Positions 11,616 to 21,540 of a DNA stretch of 64,000 nt are shown one piece after another. Every line of letters begins with the position of its first letter. The stretch's first letter is position 1. The notes under the pieces are model-generated. The model was not told where the DNA came from. It worked only from the letters and a program-made list of their open reading frames with translations, and did not search any database. Position numbers and translations under genes: made by a program. Location of the stretch: NCBI GenBank assembly GCA_965649825.1, contig OZ287709.1, positions 124,001 through 188,000 on the forward strand, written 5' to 3'. The stretch comes from Penicillus capitatus. Taxonomy: Eukaryota; Chlorophyta.

Positions 11616-13418
11616 ATGCTCAACACCGAAGCACGACTCTCTAGTGCTCTTCTTTCCTTCCAACCACTACGCGCGTGCGTAAAGAGAAAACCTACACGCC
11701 TTCATACTTGCATTCGAAGCTATAATGCTGCACTCGATGTCCAATTGCAATTGGCAGCGTCGTCGGATCTACTGGACCTCAGCGAGTCGGATCTGCAGGA
11801 GGTGCCTACCGAGATCTTCGACCTACAGAACCTGACGGAACTCTCTCTGGCGGGAAATGCACTGTCACATCTGCCTGCCGAGATTTCCAAGCTTACCCGT
11901 CTTCAGAAGCTTCAACTCGCTGGAAATGCTCTTCGGGAGCTCCCGGAGGAGATCGGGGCATTGACAGATCTGCAAGGATTCTGGATACATGGCAATTTCT
12001 TGGAGAAACTTCCAGAGTCGTTTGGAAATCTGGCAGGACTCCAAAAATGCTCCCTCTCTGGCAACAGACTGCAAACGCTGCCATCCACTCTGTCACTTGC
12101 AACGGGATTGATAGAGCTAGAGGCAGCTGGTAATCAGCTGAAAAGACTGCCGACCCTAGAGGGATTGCAACATTTACAGAAGCTCACACTGCACGGGAAT
12201 GATTTAGCAGAGCTGCCAGATTCCATTCTATCTTGCCTTTGTCTTCAGAGCCTGGCTCTACAAGGAAATGCCATCGACAAGATTTCCAGTTCTGGTTGCT
12301 TTTTTCCTCAAGGACTAACATCGCTAAACATCGCTGACAATCAACTTCGATGCCTGGCCTGCGATATCAGCAATCTGATAGAGCTGGAGGACTTGACATT
12401 GTATGGTAATCAGCTGAACACACTCCCTGCAGGTCTATTCGATCTTCCCAAACTCAAAGCGGTATGGCTGGAGGGCAATCCACTCGATGCGGCGACTCTA
12501 AGAGAAGTGATCGTCAAGAAGACTGTCAAGGTCGGATTGGATCTGAAACAATGGGCGTCTTCGGGCCAGTCTCAGTCCAACAATACTTTGGTGTCCTTCA
12601 GTCAAGTCCCGACATCTTATCAAAAAGGCTACTTCAAGTTGATCCGAGATCAGCAGGACCAGGCTTCAGATATGGTCGTCATTGCCTTTGGTAGTGCACC
12701 AGGGACGCCAAACTGGGGCTCTGTTCTGCGAAAAGTGAAAGAGAGAAGCCATACCAAGCCATCAACAAAACGGCATTCCTTTGAATCGTCCAGAATTCTG
12801 GACGATCAAAAAAGGACAGACGTGAAATTCGATGTGCTGTTTGTCGTCGATCCATCGAGATCTTGGTACGGTGCAGGCGATGCCGAGTTCGAGAGATATA
12901 CAACAGTTTTGCAAGACATCTGTGCTGCCTATCCCCATCGCGTGATGATAGGTCGCGTCATTTATCAGAGAGATGATGGTAGATTGGTCACTTTCCTGTC
13001 TCTAGGAGATTCGATGGGCGCATCGGCTGCACTGCTGTTCTCAGATCTCGCAACATATGTTCTCGCCTTCTGTCCTCAAATCGACCTGTCCTCGGCATCC
13101 ATTCGACCTGCACACTCGCCACAGCAATGGTCTGCTCTTAAACAACAGATCGAGAGCAAAGTGGAGCAGACATCGGCCAATATCAACGTCATCTCTTTAA
13201 TAAATCCTCACGCTATACACAGGCGTGTTCCGTAGGTCGTCACCGGGACATGGAGTCATGACATGGCTCAAATCCGGCATCTCAATAAAGACAAGATCCG
13301 GCACTCTGTGATCCATGTTGACACGCATCGACTAACGGCCTATCTGGAACGCCGTCAAGAACTCGTTCCTCTAATTCGACGTGCACTGACAGATGAACTC
13401 TCAGAGATATCTAGTTGA
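11616..13418 (+). CDS. Leucine-rich-repeat protein with C-terminal alpha/beta-hydrolase-like domain
   Basis: Exons 11616-12951, 13006-13187 and 13236-13418 give 566 residues. Removing the 54-nt intron creates the block MIGDSMGASAALLF, a G-x-S-x-G nucleophile elbow. Residues about 50-300 hold roughly ten LRRs of the Shoc2/PIRL type (LxxLxLxGNxLxxLPxxI). Residues about 340-566 form the hydrolase-like domain with strand VVIAFGSA, the DVLFVVDPSRSWYG block, the elbow, and SHDMAQIRHL near the end, where His could complete a catalytic triad. The N-terminal 40 residues are basic and could be a transit peptide. LRR plus esterase-like architecture is unusual; the substrate is unknown. The second intron ends at the in-frame TAG 13233-13235. 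Confidence 0.82.
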
Positions 13419-13598
13419 CAGACGTTTAATGATAAGATCTCTATGAGTTTCTCTATCTAATCCAAAGAATGATAAGTTGGTTCTCTCCTTTGACCGTTCC
13501 GGGATCACCAACAACAAAAACGATACCCAAAACCGTTATTCATCAACAACATATCCAATATAGAGGAGGAAATCCCAGATACTGCGGTCAACAGATGT

Positions 13599-16460
13599 CT
13601 ATTTAAATAGAACCTGAACGTCATTGTCCAGCGATGCTGTCTGCTCGATATCCACAGTCAATTCTCCACTTCCCCTTTCGTATTGGAAAGGCACACTGCT
13701 GGCATTCACCCACACATCGACGGGTTTCTTGCTCGAGTACATGAGAAAGGTGCCGCATCCTTTGATAGAGATATCAAAGAGCGTGCATCGATCCGTCGTT
13801 GTCATTTCCAGCAGTTGCAGTTGCGATGCAGGGTTCTGTTTTGAATGGTCGTTATCTTCGCCTCTATGGCTCCATTCAATTTGCAGCTGACTCACTTTCA
13901 CACGTCTTCCGGCACAAGATCGCACCGCTCCTGAGCCATTGAGAAGGTGTGGAAAACCGATGGCAGCGAAATCCACTCGAGCCACCCGTAAGACAGGAGT
14001 GAAGGACACGATCTCGCTGCCGTAAGCGGGAAGCTCAACACAGAGGCAGATATCTTCCCCGCCCACAAAAAACTGTTTCTTACGGAAAGCGTAGGCCACA
14101 TACTTTCCATTGAATAGACGATGCTCTTCGGCCATCGATGCCAAACACTCCACATCGTGTGGACTCACTCTGGCTTGCAGACTCGGTGGTTTGGCATTGT
14201 GTGTCCTGAACTGCCTGAGCTGCCGATCCCACGAAGCTCCTTGCAAATTGAAGACGCCCACGATTCCCGAAAGCGCATTTCTGGTCCAGACCTTCAACAG
14301 CGTGCGGCCGTCCTTGAGCGTATTGCGAAAGAGGCAATCTCTTGTGGGTCGTCCAGGCAACTGAGGACGAAGAATGGATCCGTCTGGCAGCACGAGCTGC
14401 GAGAGGATCTCAAAGTTGTGCTGATCTGGTTTGTCACTGATATAGATGGCACCTCCACTCACTGTCCTGGCAGCTGCATGGAGATCTGCCGCTCCATGCT
14501 TGGTCTGAAACATGTCCCAGTCGGGTTGCACCAGTGGGGCCAGAAACAACGAGTTGTATGCACAGTTTGCGATGTGAGGTGTCGTCGAGGCTGGATCTCT
14601 AGGATAGAAGTCATCTGATGCTCTAGCTATGGCAGTGTTCAGCATTCTGTAAAGATTCTCTGTTGAATGACACATGCAATTGATGACATGGTTCCCAGGA
14701 AAATGCTTCTCCACTGATTCCTCCAGTGCCATGTGCCACTTGTACGCCAATGCGGCGCCTCCGCCCAGGACACTCCCAATCATACCCACCCCTGCCTGGG
14801 CATCGACCTTGACACCGGTAGCTCCGGCAGATTTGAGATAATCATGCATGTCTAGGTACAGCTGTTCTGGACAGTCGACAACGCCCACGCCTCCGACCAC
14901 AGAAGGATTCCATGCCAAGGATGGCTCGACTTCCAGTATCCCAGGTGTGGGTTTTGCTTTTAGGACGCGTGGATGGTACTTTGCCATGGCTGGTTCCTCT
15001 TGACTGATGCCACTCCAGTATGCGGACATCCCGTGCCAGAGGTAGACATAGGCAACGCCCATTTCTGTCTTGAGAAATCGGATCACCTCTGCCAGATTCT
15101 CTTTTCGATTCCATTTCTTATCTTCAGCTGCATTCGGAGACGAAAACTTTCCGTTTGCCTTGACAGAGACAAGACGTCGACTGAAATCCCCAGCCATCGC
15201 ATAGAAATTGAGCAGAGGCTTGCGCAACGGACCGTTTGCTAAATATGTAAACATTCGTACTCGGGTGGATCCTGGAGGGGCTTTGTCCACCAACCACTCG
15301 TAGGCCAAAAGACAAGCAGATGACATGAAGCCCACCAGAGATCCAACCATGCGCTGAATCATGCTCACCGCTGCTTTCACTTCCTCTTCCTTCTCATCGT
15401 ACTCATCTTCGTCTTCTTCCACGCCACTGGGCTGAGGACCCATGGCAGACAACGTTGGCATCACGACATTTGCTGTTTGATGCGGTAAATGTGCCGATGC
15501 CTCTGCTAATACCTCTGTCTCAGCAAGGGTACATTCGGCTTCCGTTTCGTATTGTTTTGGCAGCTTAAGTGGCTCTGTTGGTGCCATCTGCTCGGCCTGA
15601 TCGAGAGCGGTCGTTTGCCAACCGTCGTCGATGATGAGCAGCTTGGGAGGAAAACCGCCGTCTTTTAGCGTCTGCAGCCCTTCCTTGATCCCTTTGGCTG
15701 AGACAGTACTGTAGAAGGCATCCCATGTGCACCATCCAAAAGCATCTAACGATTCCGGCAAGGTCTTTTCGGTTCGTGGTCTGGCCCCTCCCGAGAGCTT
15801 AGCTGCAGAGATAACAGCCCGGTCGACTAAGGAATAGGGATTCCATCCTGCAGCGACGTAGAGAATGGAGTTAAATTTGTTTGCCTTGACGCTCTCATCT
15901 CCACTCTCCACCCGCAGTATCATCTCCTGATCTCCAAAAGGGAGATACCTGTCACATCGCTCACCCATCATACGAGTTACGCATCGAGGACAGTACTTTG
16001 GTGGACGAATGGTCGCGCGATAGACGCTTCTGTCAATCAACGGTAGCAGAATGGCATAGGGTCCCCCCTCTCGCACTTCCATCAACAGAAACTGCGTTTC
16101 TGGTGTCAGGTCTCGAGCCGAACTCCCCCATTCAGGTGTCATCCACCAGAGCTTGCAACGTGCCGATGACACAAATCTCTCGCAGTCCAGTTTGCCTAGT
16201 GTAAAATCTTCCATGTGTGTCATTCCATTCTTGGAATTGAATCCCAACACCACGTCTCCCTCGAGTGACTCGGACTGATTCAAGAACGCAGCAGCATCAA
16301 CACCTTCCACCAGTGTCAGTCCCAGATGCGTCACCACGTTTCCATCATGAAAGGACAAAGGAATCCTGTCACATCGTTCCTCAGATTTCGCTGCTGCTTC
16401 TGGAGAGGCGAGTTCCACAAAATTCACGCCTGAACTTTCGCCTAGATCATCATCACACAT
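13599..16460 (-). CDS. Raffinose synthase / seed-imbibition-protein family GH36 glycosidase
   Basis: A single exon encodes 953 residues from ATG 16460. Seen: FGWCTWDAFY with IIDDGWQT (start of the TIM barrel), VKVDAQAGVG with the presumed nucleophile Asp about 554, and RASDDFYP with candidate acid/base Asp 616/617, all typical of plant raffinose synthases, stachyose synthases and alkaline alpha-galactosidases. Odd: between IIDDGWQ and the rest of the barrel lies an insertion of about 100 residues with an acidic stretch (EEDEDEYDEKEEE) and a hydrophobic segment (SLVGFMSSACLLAYEWLV) that might touch a membrane. The role could be raffinose-family oligosaccharide synthesis or galactoside turnover; the sequence does not separate these. 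Its start overlaps the end of the upstream small gene by 19 nt. Confidence 0.9.
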   Translation of the reverse strand: MCDDDLGESSGVNFVELASPEAAAKSEERCDRIPLSFHDGNVVTHLGLTLVEGVDAAAFLNQSESLEGDVVLGFNSKNGMTHMEDFTLGKLDCERFVSSARCKLWWMTPEWGSSARDLTPETQFLLMEVREGGPYAILLPLIDRSVYRATIRPPKYCPRCVTRMMGERCDRYLPFGDQEMILRVESGDESVKANKFNSILYVAAGWNPYSLVDRAVISAAKLSGGARPRTEKTLPESLDAFGWCTWDAFYSTVSAKGIKEGLQTLKDGGFPPKLLIIDDGWQTTALDQAEQMAPTEPLKLPKQYETEAECTLAETEVLAEASAHLPHQTANVVMPTLSAMGPQPSGVEEDEDEYDEKEEEVKAAVSMIQRMVGSLVGFMSSACLLAYEWLVDKAPPGSTRVRMFTYLANGPLRKPLLNFYAMAGDFSRRLVSVKANGKFSSPNAAEDKKWNRKENLAEVIRFLKTEMGVAYVYLWHGMSAYWSGISQEEPAMAKYHPRVLKAKPTPGILEVEPSLAWNPSVVGGVGVVDCPEQLYLDMHDYLKSAGATGVKVDAQAGVGMIGSVLGGGAALAYKWHMALEESVEKHFPGNHVINCMCHSTENLYRMLNTAIARASDDFYPRDPASTTPHIANCAYNSLFLAPLVQPDWDMFQTKHGAADLHAAARTVSGGAIYISDKPDQHNFEILSQLVLPDGSILRPQLPGRPTRDCLFRNTLKDGRTLLKVWTRNALSGIVGVFNLQGASWDRQLRQFRTHNAKPPSLQARVSPHDVECLASMAEEHRLFNGKYVAYAFRKKQFFVGGEDICLCVELPAYGSEIVSFTPVLRVARVDFAAIGFPHLLNGSGAVRSCAGRRVKVSQLQIEWSHRGEDNDHSKQNPASQLQLLEMTTTDRCTLFDISIKGCGTFLMYSSKKPVDVWVNASSVPFQYERGSGELTVDIEQTASLDNDVQVLFK

Positions 16461-16734
16461 GACATGACGGCTGTGTCAGAATCGTCATCTGTACTGTATT
16501 GCATGCGTCGTTGTGTGACAGAACTCGCGAAGACGTGATATCCATATCTCCTGCGACGAAGCACTCGCCCATATCCATACCTAAAAGACAAAGAGATGAC
16601 AGGTGACGTGAAAGCAACGGGTACCGTTTGAGTCGGTAGTTCCACCCGGGTCGACGTCGCAATACGAAGGCGGTGGGCACCACGCTTCGTTTCAGGGCGA
16701 ATCCCGCCCTATTCACTTCCAAAAAAGAAGTCAT
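16442..16734 (-). CDS. Probable mitochondrial ribosomal protein bL34
   Basis: Exon 16734-16625 and exon 16580-16442 flank a 44-nt intron (GTACCC...TTTTAG). The product is about 82 residues, very basic in the middle: LRRRPGWNYRLKRYGYGRVL followed by RRRRYGY. This matches the bL34 plan of an Arg-rich helix, a G-R-x-V-L turn and a second RRR cluster. The N-terminal 25 residues would be a presequence, and the C-terminal acidic tail is extra. The assignment rests on pattern rather than a unique motif. The stop TAG (16442-16444) lies inside the raffinose-synthase frame. An open but ATG-less frame on the other strand overlaps exon 1. Confidence 0.5.
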
Positions 16735-17080
16735 TCGTCGAGAGGTATCGACAGGCACAGCTATTGTACAAAACTTCCAAAAACGGTTTCCAAAATCTGT
16801 TGCTGATTACGGCGAATTCCGAGCACTGAGTTCGGGCAGGTGTTGGAAATGCTGGCTTTATATCTCGAGGAGGTGGATCGATGCAAGGCTGACGCCAAAG
16901 CCAACGTGGTCTGACGCACGTGGGATGCTAATGAGGCCGTCCATCAATGTGTCATGCGTTCATTCGGTGCGTTATTTGGGGTTGGCCTTCCTCCGCTCAA
17001 ATGGGACGTTCGAACTTCCTTCTTACAGCAGGTGGCATCCTAACAACGCCTCTGCGTGATGCCTTGTTGTTTTAGCCGCC

Positions 17081-17306
17081 ATGGCGGGAATCTACTATAT
17101 GTTGAAAACCGACGTGCGGCCAGGCCTTACCATGTTGCGTAAGAATATGGGTCACCTCAAAGCTTGGTGGGAAGAGACAGCAGAGACTTCCAAAAAGTGT
17201 GATCTGGTCGATGTTACTCTTTTTATTGATGTGACGTGTGGTAAGAGAGGCGGATCGAGAAGTCAAAGAAATGGATAAGACAGAAGAAAAAGATAAGACG
17301 ATGTAA
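17081..17306 (+). CDS. Small basic/amphipathic protein, 58 residues, unknown
   Basis: The ATG sits in a perfect Kozak context (GCCGCCATGG). Exon 17081-17196 and exon 17246-17306 (49-nt intron ending TAAG) give MAGIYYMLKTDVRPGLTMLR at the start, then a WWEETAETSKK segment and a Lys/Glu-rich end. No family was recognised. Size and composition would suit a small mitochondrial membrane-complex subunit, but this is a guess. The acceptor is non-pyrimidine (TAAG), so the second exon is tentative. Upstream (16755-16910) there are further open segments that may be an untranslated leader or extra exons. Confidence 0.45.
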
Positions 17307-17398
17307 GATGTCATGTACGTGCGTTCGTTCGTTCGTTCGCTTACACGAAGTGTCGTGTTCTGAGCTGATTCGCTATATTCATCCGCACGGTCTCGACG

Positions 17399-19285
17399 AT
17401 GAAGTTCCTCAATCGACTGAAATCCGTCGACTTCTACAAGAAACTCCCAAAGTCTGACAGCACTCTGTGGCGCGGTGGGTCGTGTGTGACGCCGCATTGT
17501 TCAGTGACTTGACGGAGGCCACTCTGGCTGGTGCCTGGATTTCGATAGCGGCGGCGATACTTATCGCTTCTCTCATTGGACTTGTACTTCAGTCTCACTC
17601 TTTTCTTTACTCTTCTCATTCATTGAACGAGACAGGAGCTGACAGATTATCTCAGTCTGAAGACAAAGTCGGACATGGTGGTCGACCGCAGCCGTCCGGG
17701 AGAACTGCTCAGGATTAACTTCAACTTAAGGTCACACTTTAGGCATGTGTGAACAGCCTCTATCTTATCGCTTGCAGTTTTCCGGCCTTGTCTTGCGAAT
17801 TTGCTACGGTGGATGTCAGCGATGCGTTAGGAACAGTATCAGACATCTCTGCATCGATCGAACCGTTTTCTCACCGTCTGCCCTGTTGTGTAGAAAAAGA
17901 TCAATCTGACGAAGACCGTACGGAAAACACCGATCGATTTCGATCTGCAGAAAGCGGGAGCCACTTCGGACGATCGAAAGCGAAAAGAGCCAAAATACGA
18001 TGAATGGGTTCCTTCTTCGCCTGCACTCCTTATGACACACATCTTTATTCCCTTTCTCTGAGACAGGAGGACTTTGATTACGAGGAAGTGGACGTTTCGT
18101 TGCCGATCAATACAAAAAACTTTGAGCATACGGTCAATCATTACCCCATAGGTGCTATCCCCGTCACACCTTATGAACACGTCACGTCCTGAATCTGCCG
18201 TACAGTTTTGGTGAATTTCTATGCTCCGTGGTGTCCTTGGTGCCAAAGACTGGAGCCTTCATGGGATGCCGCGACGAAAGAGATCCACGATAAATATCCC
18301 GAAACAGATGGACGTATTCGTTTGGCAAAGGTATTCACTCAGTCGGTACAAGCTCCCGTAGATGAAGGTGTGTGCAATGTCAGGTCGACTGCACGCAAGA
18401 TACGGAACTGTGTCGGAGTCATCAGATCACGGGATTTCCTTCGATTCGCGTCTACCGCAAGGGACATGATGACGTCTACGTTCAGAATCATCACGTGCAT
18501 GAGAGCTATCTCGGCCATCGCACAAAAGAAGCACTCATTGAATTTGCAGACAGTCTCATTCCTTCTGCTGGAAATCCGCACATGCACCATCCGGAAACGC
18601 AGAGGATGGCGCAACACTCAGGATGCAATCTTGCCGGTCATTGCGCATCTTGGCTCACTACATATGGGAAAAAGAGTGAGATTTAGGTTTTGTACTGGCG
18701 AAGAAAGTTCCTGGAACATTACACTTCTTGGCCAAAGCACCCGGCACATCCTTCGATCACGAATGGATGAATATGACCCATTATGTCCATCATCTTTATT
18801 TTGGCACCCGTCCCTCGCCCTATCGTTACAACTTCCTGCGGAAGATGCATCCTTTGGGTCTTCAGAGTGACTGGGCAGATAAGATGCAGGGACAAGAATT
18901 CATTTCGATCAACACACAGTCCATTCACGAACACTATATCCAGGTACACGCCCTCTGCTCCATCGTGATGCTGTATGGGCTGTTGCAGGTTGTGTTGACG
19001 ACGATCGAAGCAGGTTCTGGGAGTTCTTTTACAGATTTTAATTCCTACGAGTATACGGTGCACAGTCACGCTTATACCTCTGAATCCATCCCAGCCGCCA
19101 AGTTCAGTTATCATCTCTCACCCATCCAGATCGTTGTGAAGCAAGAGCCACGCGAGGTCTACAAATTCGTGACATCTCTATGTGCCATCATCGGAGGCGT
19201 CTTCACTGTTGCGGGTATTCTGGATTCGATCGTTTATCAAGGGGTAAAAATTGCAAAGAAGATCGAGCTGGGGAAACAGAACTAA
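17399..19285 (+). CDS. PDIL5-4/PDI8-type ER protein disulfide isomerase with ERV41-ERV46-like domains
   Basis: Ten exons (17399-17451, 17505-17583, 17636-17730, 17778-17835, 17894-18007, 18067-18151, 18206-18330, 18384-18636, 18687-18943, 18989-19285), introns 45-59 nt, encode 471 residues, the usual size of plant PDIL5-4. Order: N-terminal SVDFYKKLP and a TM segment (ERGIC_N), SFPALSCEFATVDVSD, a thioredoxin domain with active site FYAPWCPWC and VDCTQ, then the ERV41/46 C-terminal domain with AKFSYHLSPIQI and a second TM (LCAIIGGVFTVAGILDSI). Family knowledge: a two-TM protein of the early secretory pathway combining oxidoreductase and cargo-receptor modules. The exon series is supported by unbroken homology across every junction. 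Confidence 0.93.
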
Positions 19286-19672
19286 GAGATGCTGTGATGC
19301 ATTGCTGTGTGCCATCGATCTCGAGCGAATATCTTAGAGTGTAAGGTACACGGCAGAGTGGCGCTGTTGGCACTGTCATCTAACCCCTCGTACCGATAGG
19401 GCGCGTGCGCAACAGCCCTTTGCACTCCGTTCTGCAGAAAATGATCATTCACACCAAACGGCACTGAATGGCACCGCCATTGGCGCTCACACGAATTAAA
19501 AAGAGCGTAGGCCAGGATAGGAAATCGGTTGATCGTATGGAGTGAGTGCGATGAAAACGGAAACGTCCCATCAAAGGAACTTCGTCGTGCTGCCGGACAA
19601 GGAATCAGCAACGAATCGTTGCGCAAGAATACCAGTCTCTATTCACGACAGCACCAAGGAAAGCAGGCAGTG

Positions 19673-21112
19673 ATGGAGTCCCCAAGTTCGTCGATACAGA
19701 ACTCCGAACAGCAGCGACTCGTTCCGCTGTCGGTGTCCTACCAAAACGGTATCGACGTTCCATCCCTGCTACGAAAAATGCACAAGCGCCTGTTGCCTAT
19801 CTGTGTCCTCATTCTCGTCTTTGCGAACATCGACCGAGGCAATCTCGGCTTCGTCGCGAATCAACTGTGCCGTGACCTAGACCTGACCCAGACGCAGTAT
19901 GGTATAGGGGCCAGCATCTTCTTTGTGGGAATCCTCTTCTCTCGCATTCCAAGCAATCTCGCCATGCGCTATTTCGGCGGGCCATTGTGGTTAGCGATCA
20001 TTGTCTTCTCGTGGGGCATTCTGGCCACCGCCCTCGCTTTCATCACACACGTTTACCATTACTACTCGATTCGATTTCTGTTGGGCATTGCTGAGGGCGG
20101 CGCTTTTCCGGGAGTCTGGTACTATGTCACGATGTTCTTTCCGGATGATCATCTCACATTTCCTTATGCGTTTACCTCCAGTGCTGCTCCAATTGGAAGC
20201 GCATTGGCCGGTCCTCTGACGACCATGTTCACGCTGACGGAAGGTCTGTTTGGCATCGAATACTGGAGATACCTCTTTTTCGTCGAAGGAATCGTCCCGG
20301 CAATGATCGCTCCCTTTCTGTACTACACGCTTCCACGAGACATCGAATCTGCATCGTTTATCCAGCCGCACGAGCGTCTCTGGCTTCAGACCAAGAGAAA
20401 CCGTCTGCACGATGGGAAGTATCGCACCTTCCTGGAGGAGCTACAGATCCTGGTCATGCGTTCTTCCTTCTGGCTCTTCAACTGCTTTTCCGTCGTGCAT
20501 CTCGTCCTCTTTACCGTCGTTCTGTACTGGACGACGCTGATGATCGAGGACAGCTTTGCCGACGACGAGAAAAAAGACTCTGAAACGTGTGCGTCTTCGC
20601 GTTCTTTGGGCCTGGTCTCCATCATCCTCACTTCTGTCGTCTTCATCACATGCACCGTCGTGACTGGAGTTCTGGGATGGTTGGCCAGGAAGTCCACCAA
20701 CCGAAACCGCATCGCCGGCTGGATAACAGTCATCGGCGGCGTTTCCATGGCGCTGTGGACAGTCGGCAATCTGGTGCACAGAGTGCTGGGTCTGATCTTG
20801 TTGACCATTGTCGCCTGTGCCATGAATGCACCGACATCTGTGGCAGTGAGTCTGTATGTGAGTGCCTTCGATGCTCGTATGAAATCGACTGCCCTGTCTG
20901 TTATGTCCACCATTGCCACATTGGGTGGACTCTTTGGACCCGTCTTAGTCGGCGCCATCGTCGACCATTACGATAACTACCACGCAGCTTCGGTAGTTGT
21001 TGGCGTTATTGGTATACTGGGCGGATGCTCGGTTCTGATGATACAAGATCCGTTGAAGAAATCGGGGAACAGCGAGAGCGAAAGGGAGGAATGTGATTTG
21101 CGCACGGCGTGA
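19673..21112 (+). CDS. MFS transporter, anion:cation symporter (ACS) family
   Basis: Intronless frame of 479 residues from ATG 19673; an in-frame open stretch upstream lacks an ATG. Seen: NIDRGNLGFVANQL in TM1 (family motif IDRxNxG), FFVGILFSRIPSNLAMRYFG, RFLLGIAEGGAFPGVWYYV (the ACS signature) and about 12 hydrophobic segments with a central loop. ACS carriers include phthalate, allantoate, sialate and vitamin transporters, and the SLC17 anion carriers; the substrate is not predictable. A membrane location (plasma membrane or organelle) is likely. Confidence 0.85.
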   Translation: MESPSSSIQNSEQQRLVPLSVSYQNGIDVPSLLRKMHKRLLPICVLILVFANIDRGNLGFVANQLCRDLDLTQTQYGIGASIFFVGILFSRIPSNLAMRYFGGPLWLAIIVFSWGILATALAFITHVYHYYSIRFLLGIAEGGAFPGVWYYVTMFFPDDHLTFPYAFTSSAAPIGSALAGPLTTMFTLTEGLFGIEYWRYLFFVEGIVPAMIAPFLYYTLPRDIESASFIQPHERLWLQTKRNRLHDGKYRTFLEELQILVMRSSFWLFNCFSVVHLVLFTVVLYWTTLMIEDSFADDEKKDSETCASSRSLGLVSIILTSVVFITCTVVTGVLGWLARKSTNRNRIAGWITVIGGVSMALWTVGNLVHRVLGLILLTIVACAMNAPTSVAVSLYVSAFDARMKSTALSVMSTIATLGGLFGPVLVGAIVDHYDNYHAASVVVGVIGILGGCSVLMIQDPLKKSGNSESEREECDLRTA

Positions 21113-21540
21113 CAGACGTGTTTGTTGTCTGTCCATCCGTCTGAGTGTTCCGTCCATCAATAAGCGTCCTCCATAAGAGCACATCGATGTGACGTGATGA
21201 CGCTCGTCGACACATGTCTTTCGTAAAAATCAATGGCAGAAGCTCCGAACATCGCATTCACTACGTTGCGCCTCGATGTCGGATGTCTCTATCGTAGCCA
21301 GCTGCGCTTGTGATAGGGGGAGACGTCGAAACCGACCGAAGCTCCAAGGGTGGCGGCGTGTATGGAGATGACAGTCTGTTGTCGTCCGTGAGATCAGCGA
21401 CGGACGTCGACTTGTCTTTCTCGATGCGCTGTGCGACATGAAAGAACATTTATTACATCGTCGACGGTTTGATCGTTACGGTGTCTTTGACGGGCATTTC
21501 TGGGATTGTCACAAAACGTGGCGGTTTCGGACATCTTCTC

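Noticed and set aside
16673-17059. Plus-strand frame upstream of the 58-residue gene
   Set aside because: No ATG, overlaps the bL34-like exon on the other strand, and frames do not join; could be leader sequence but unsupported.
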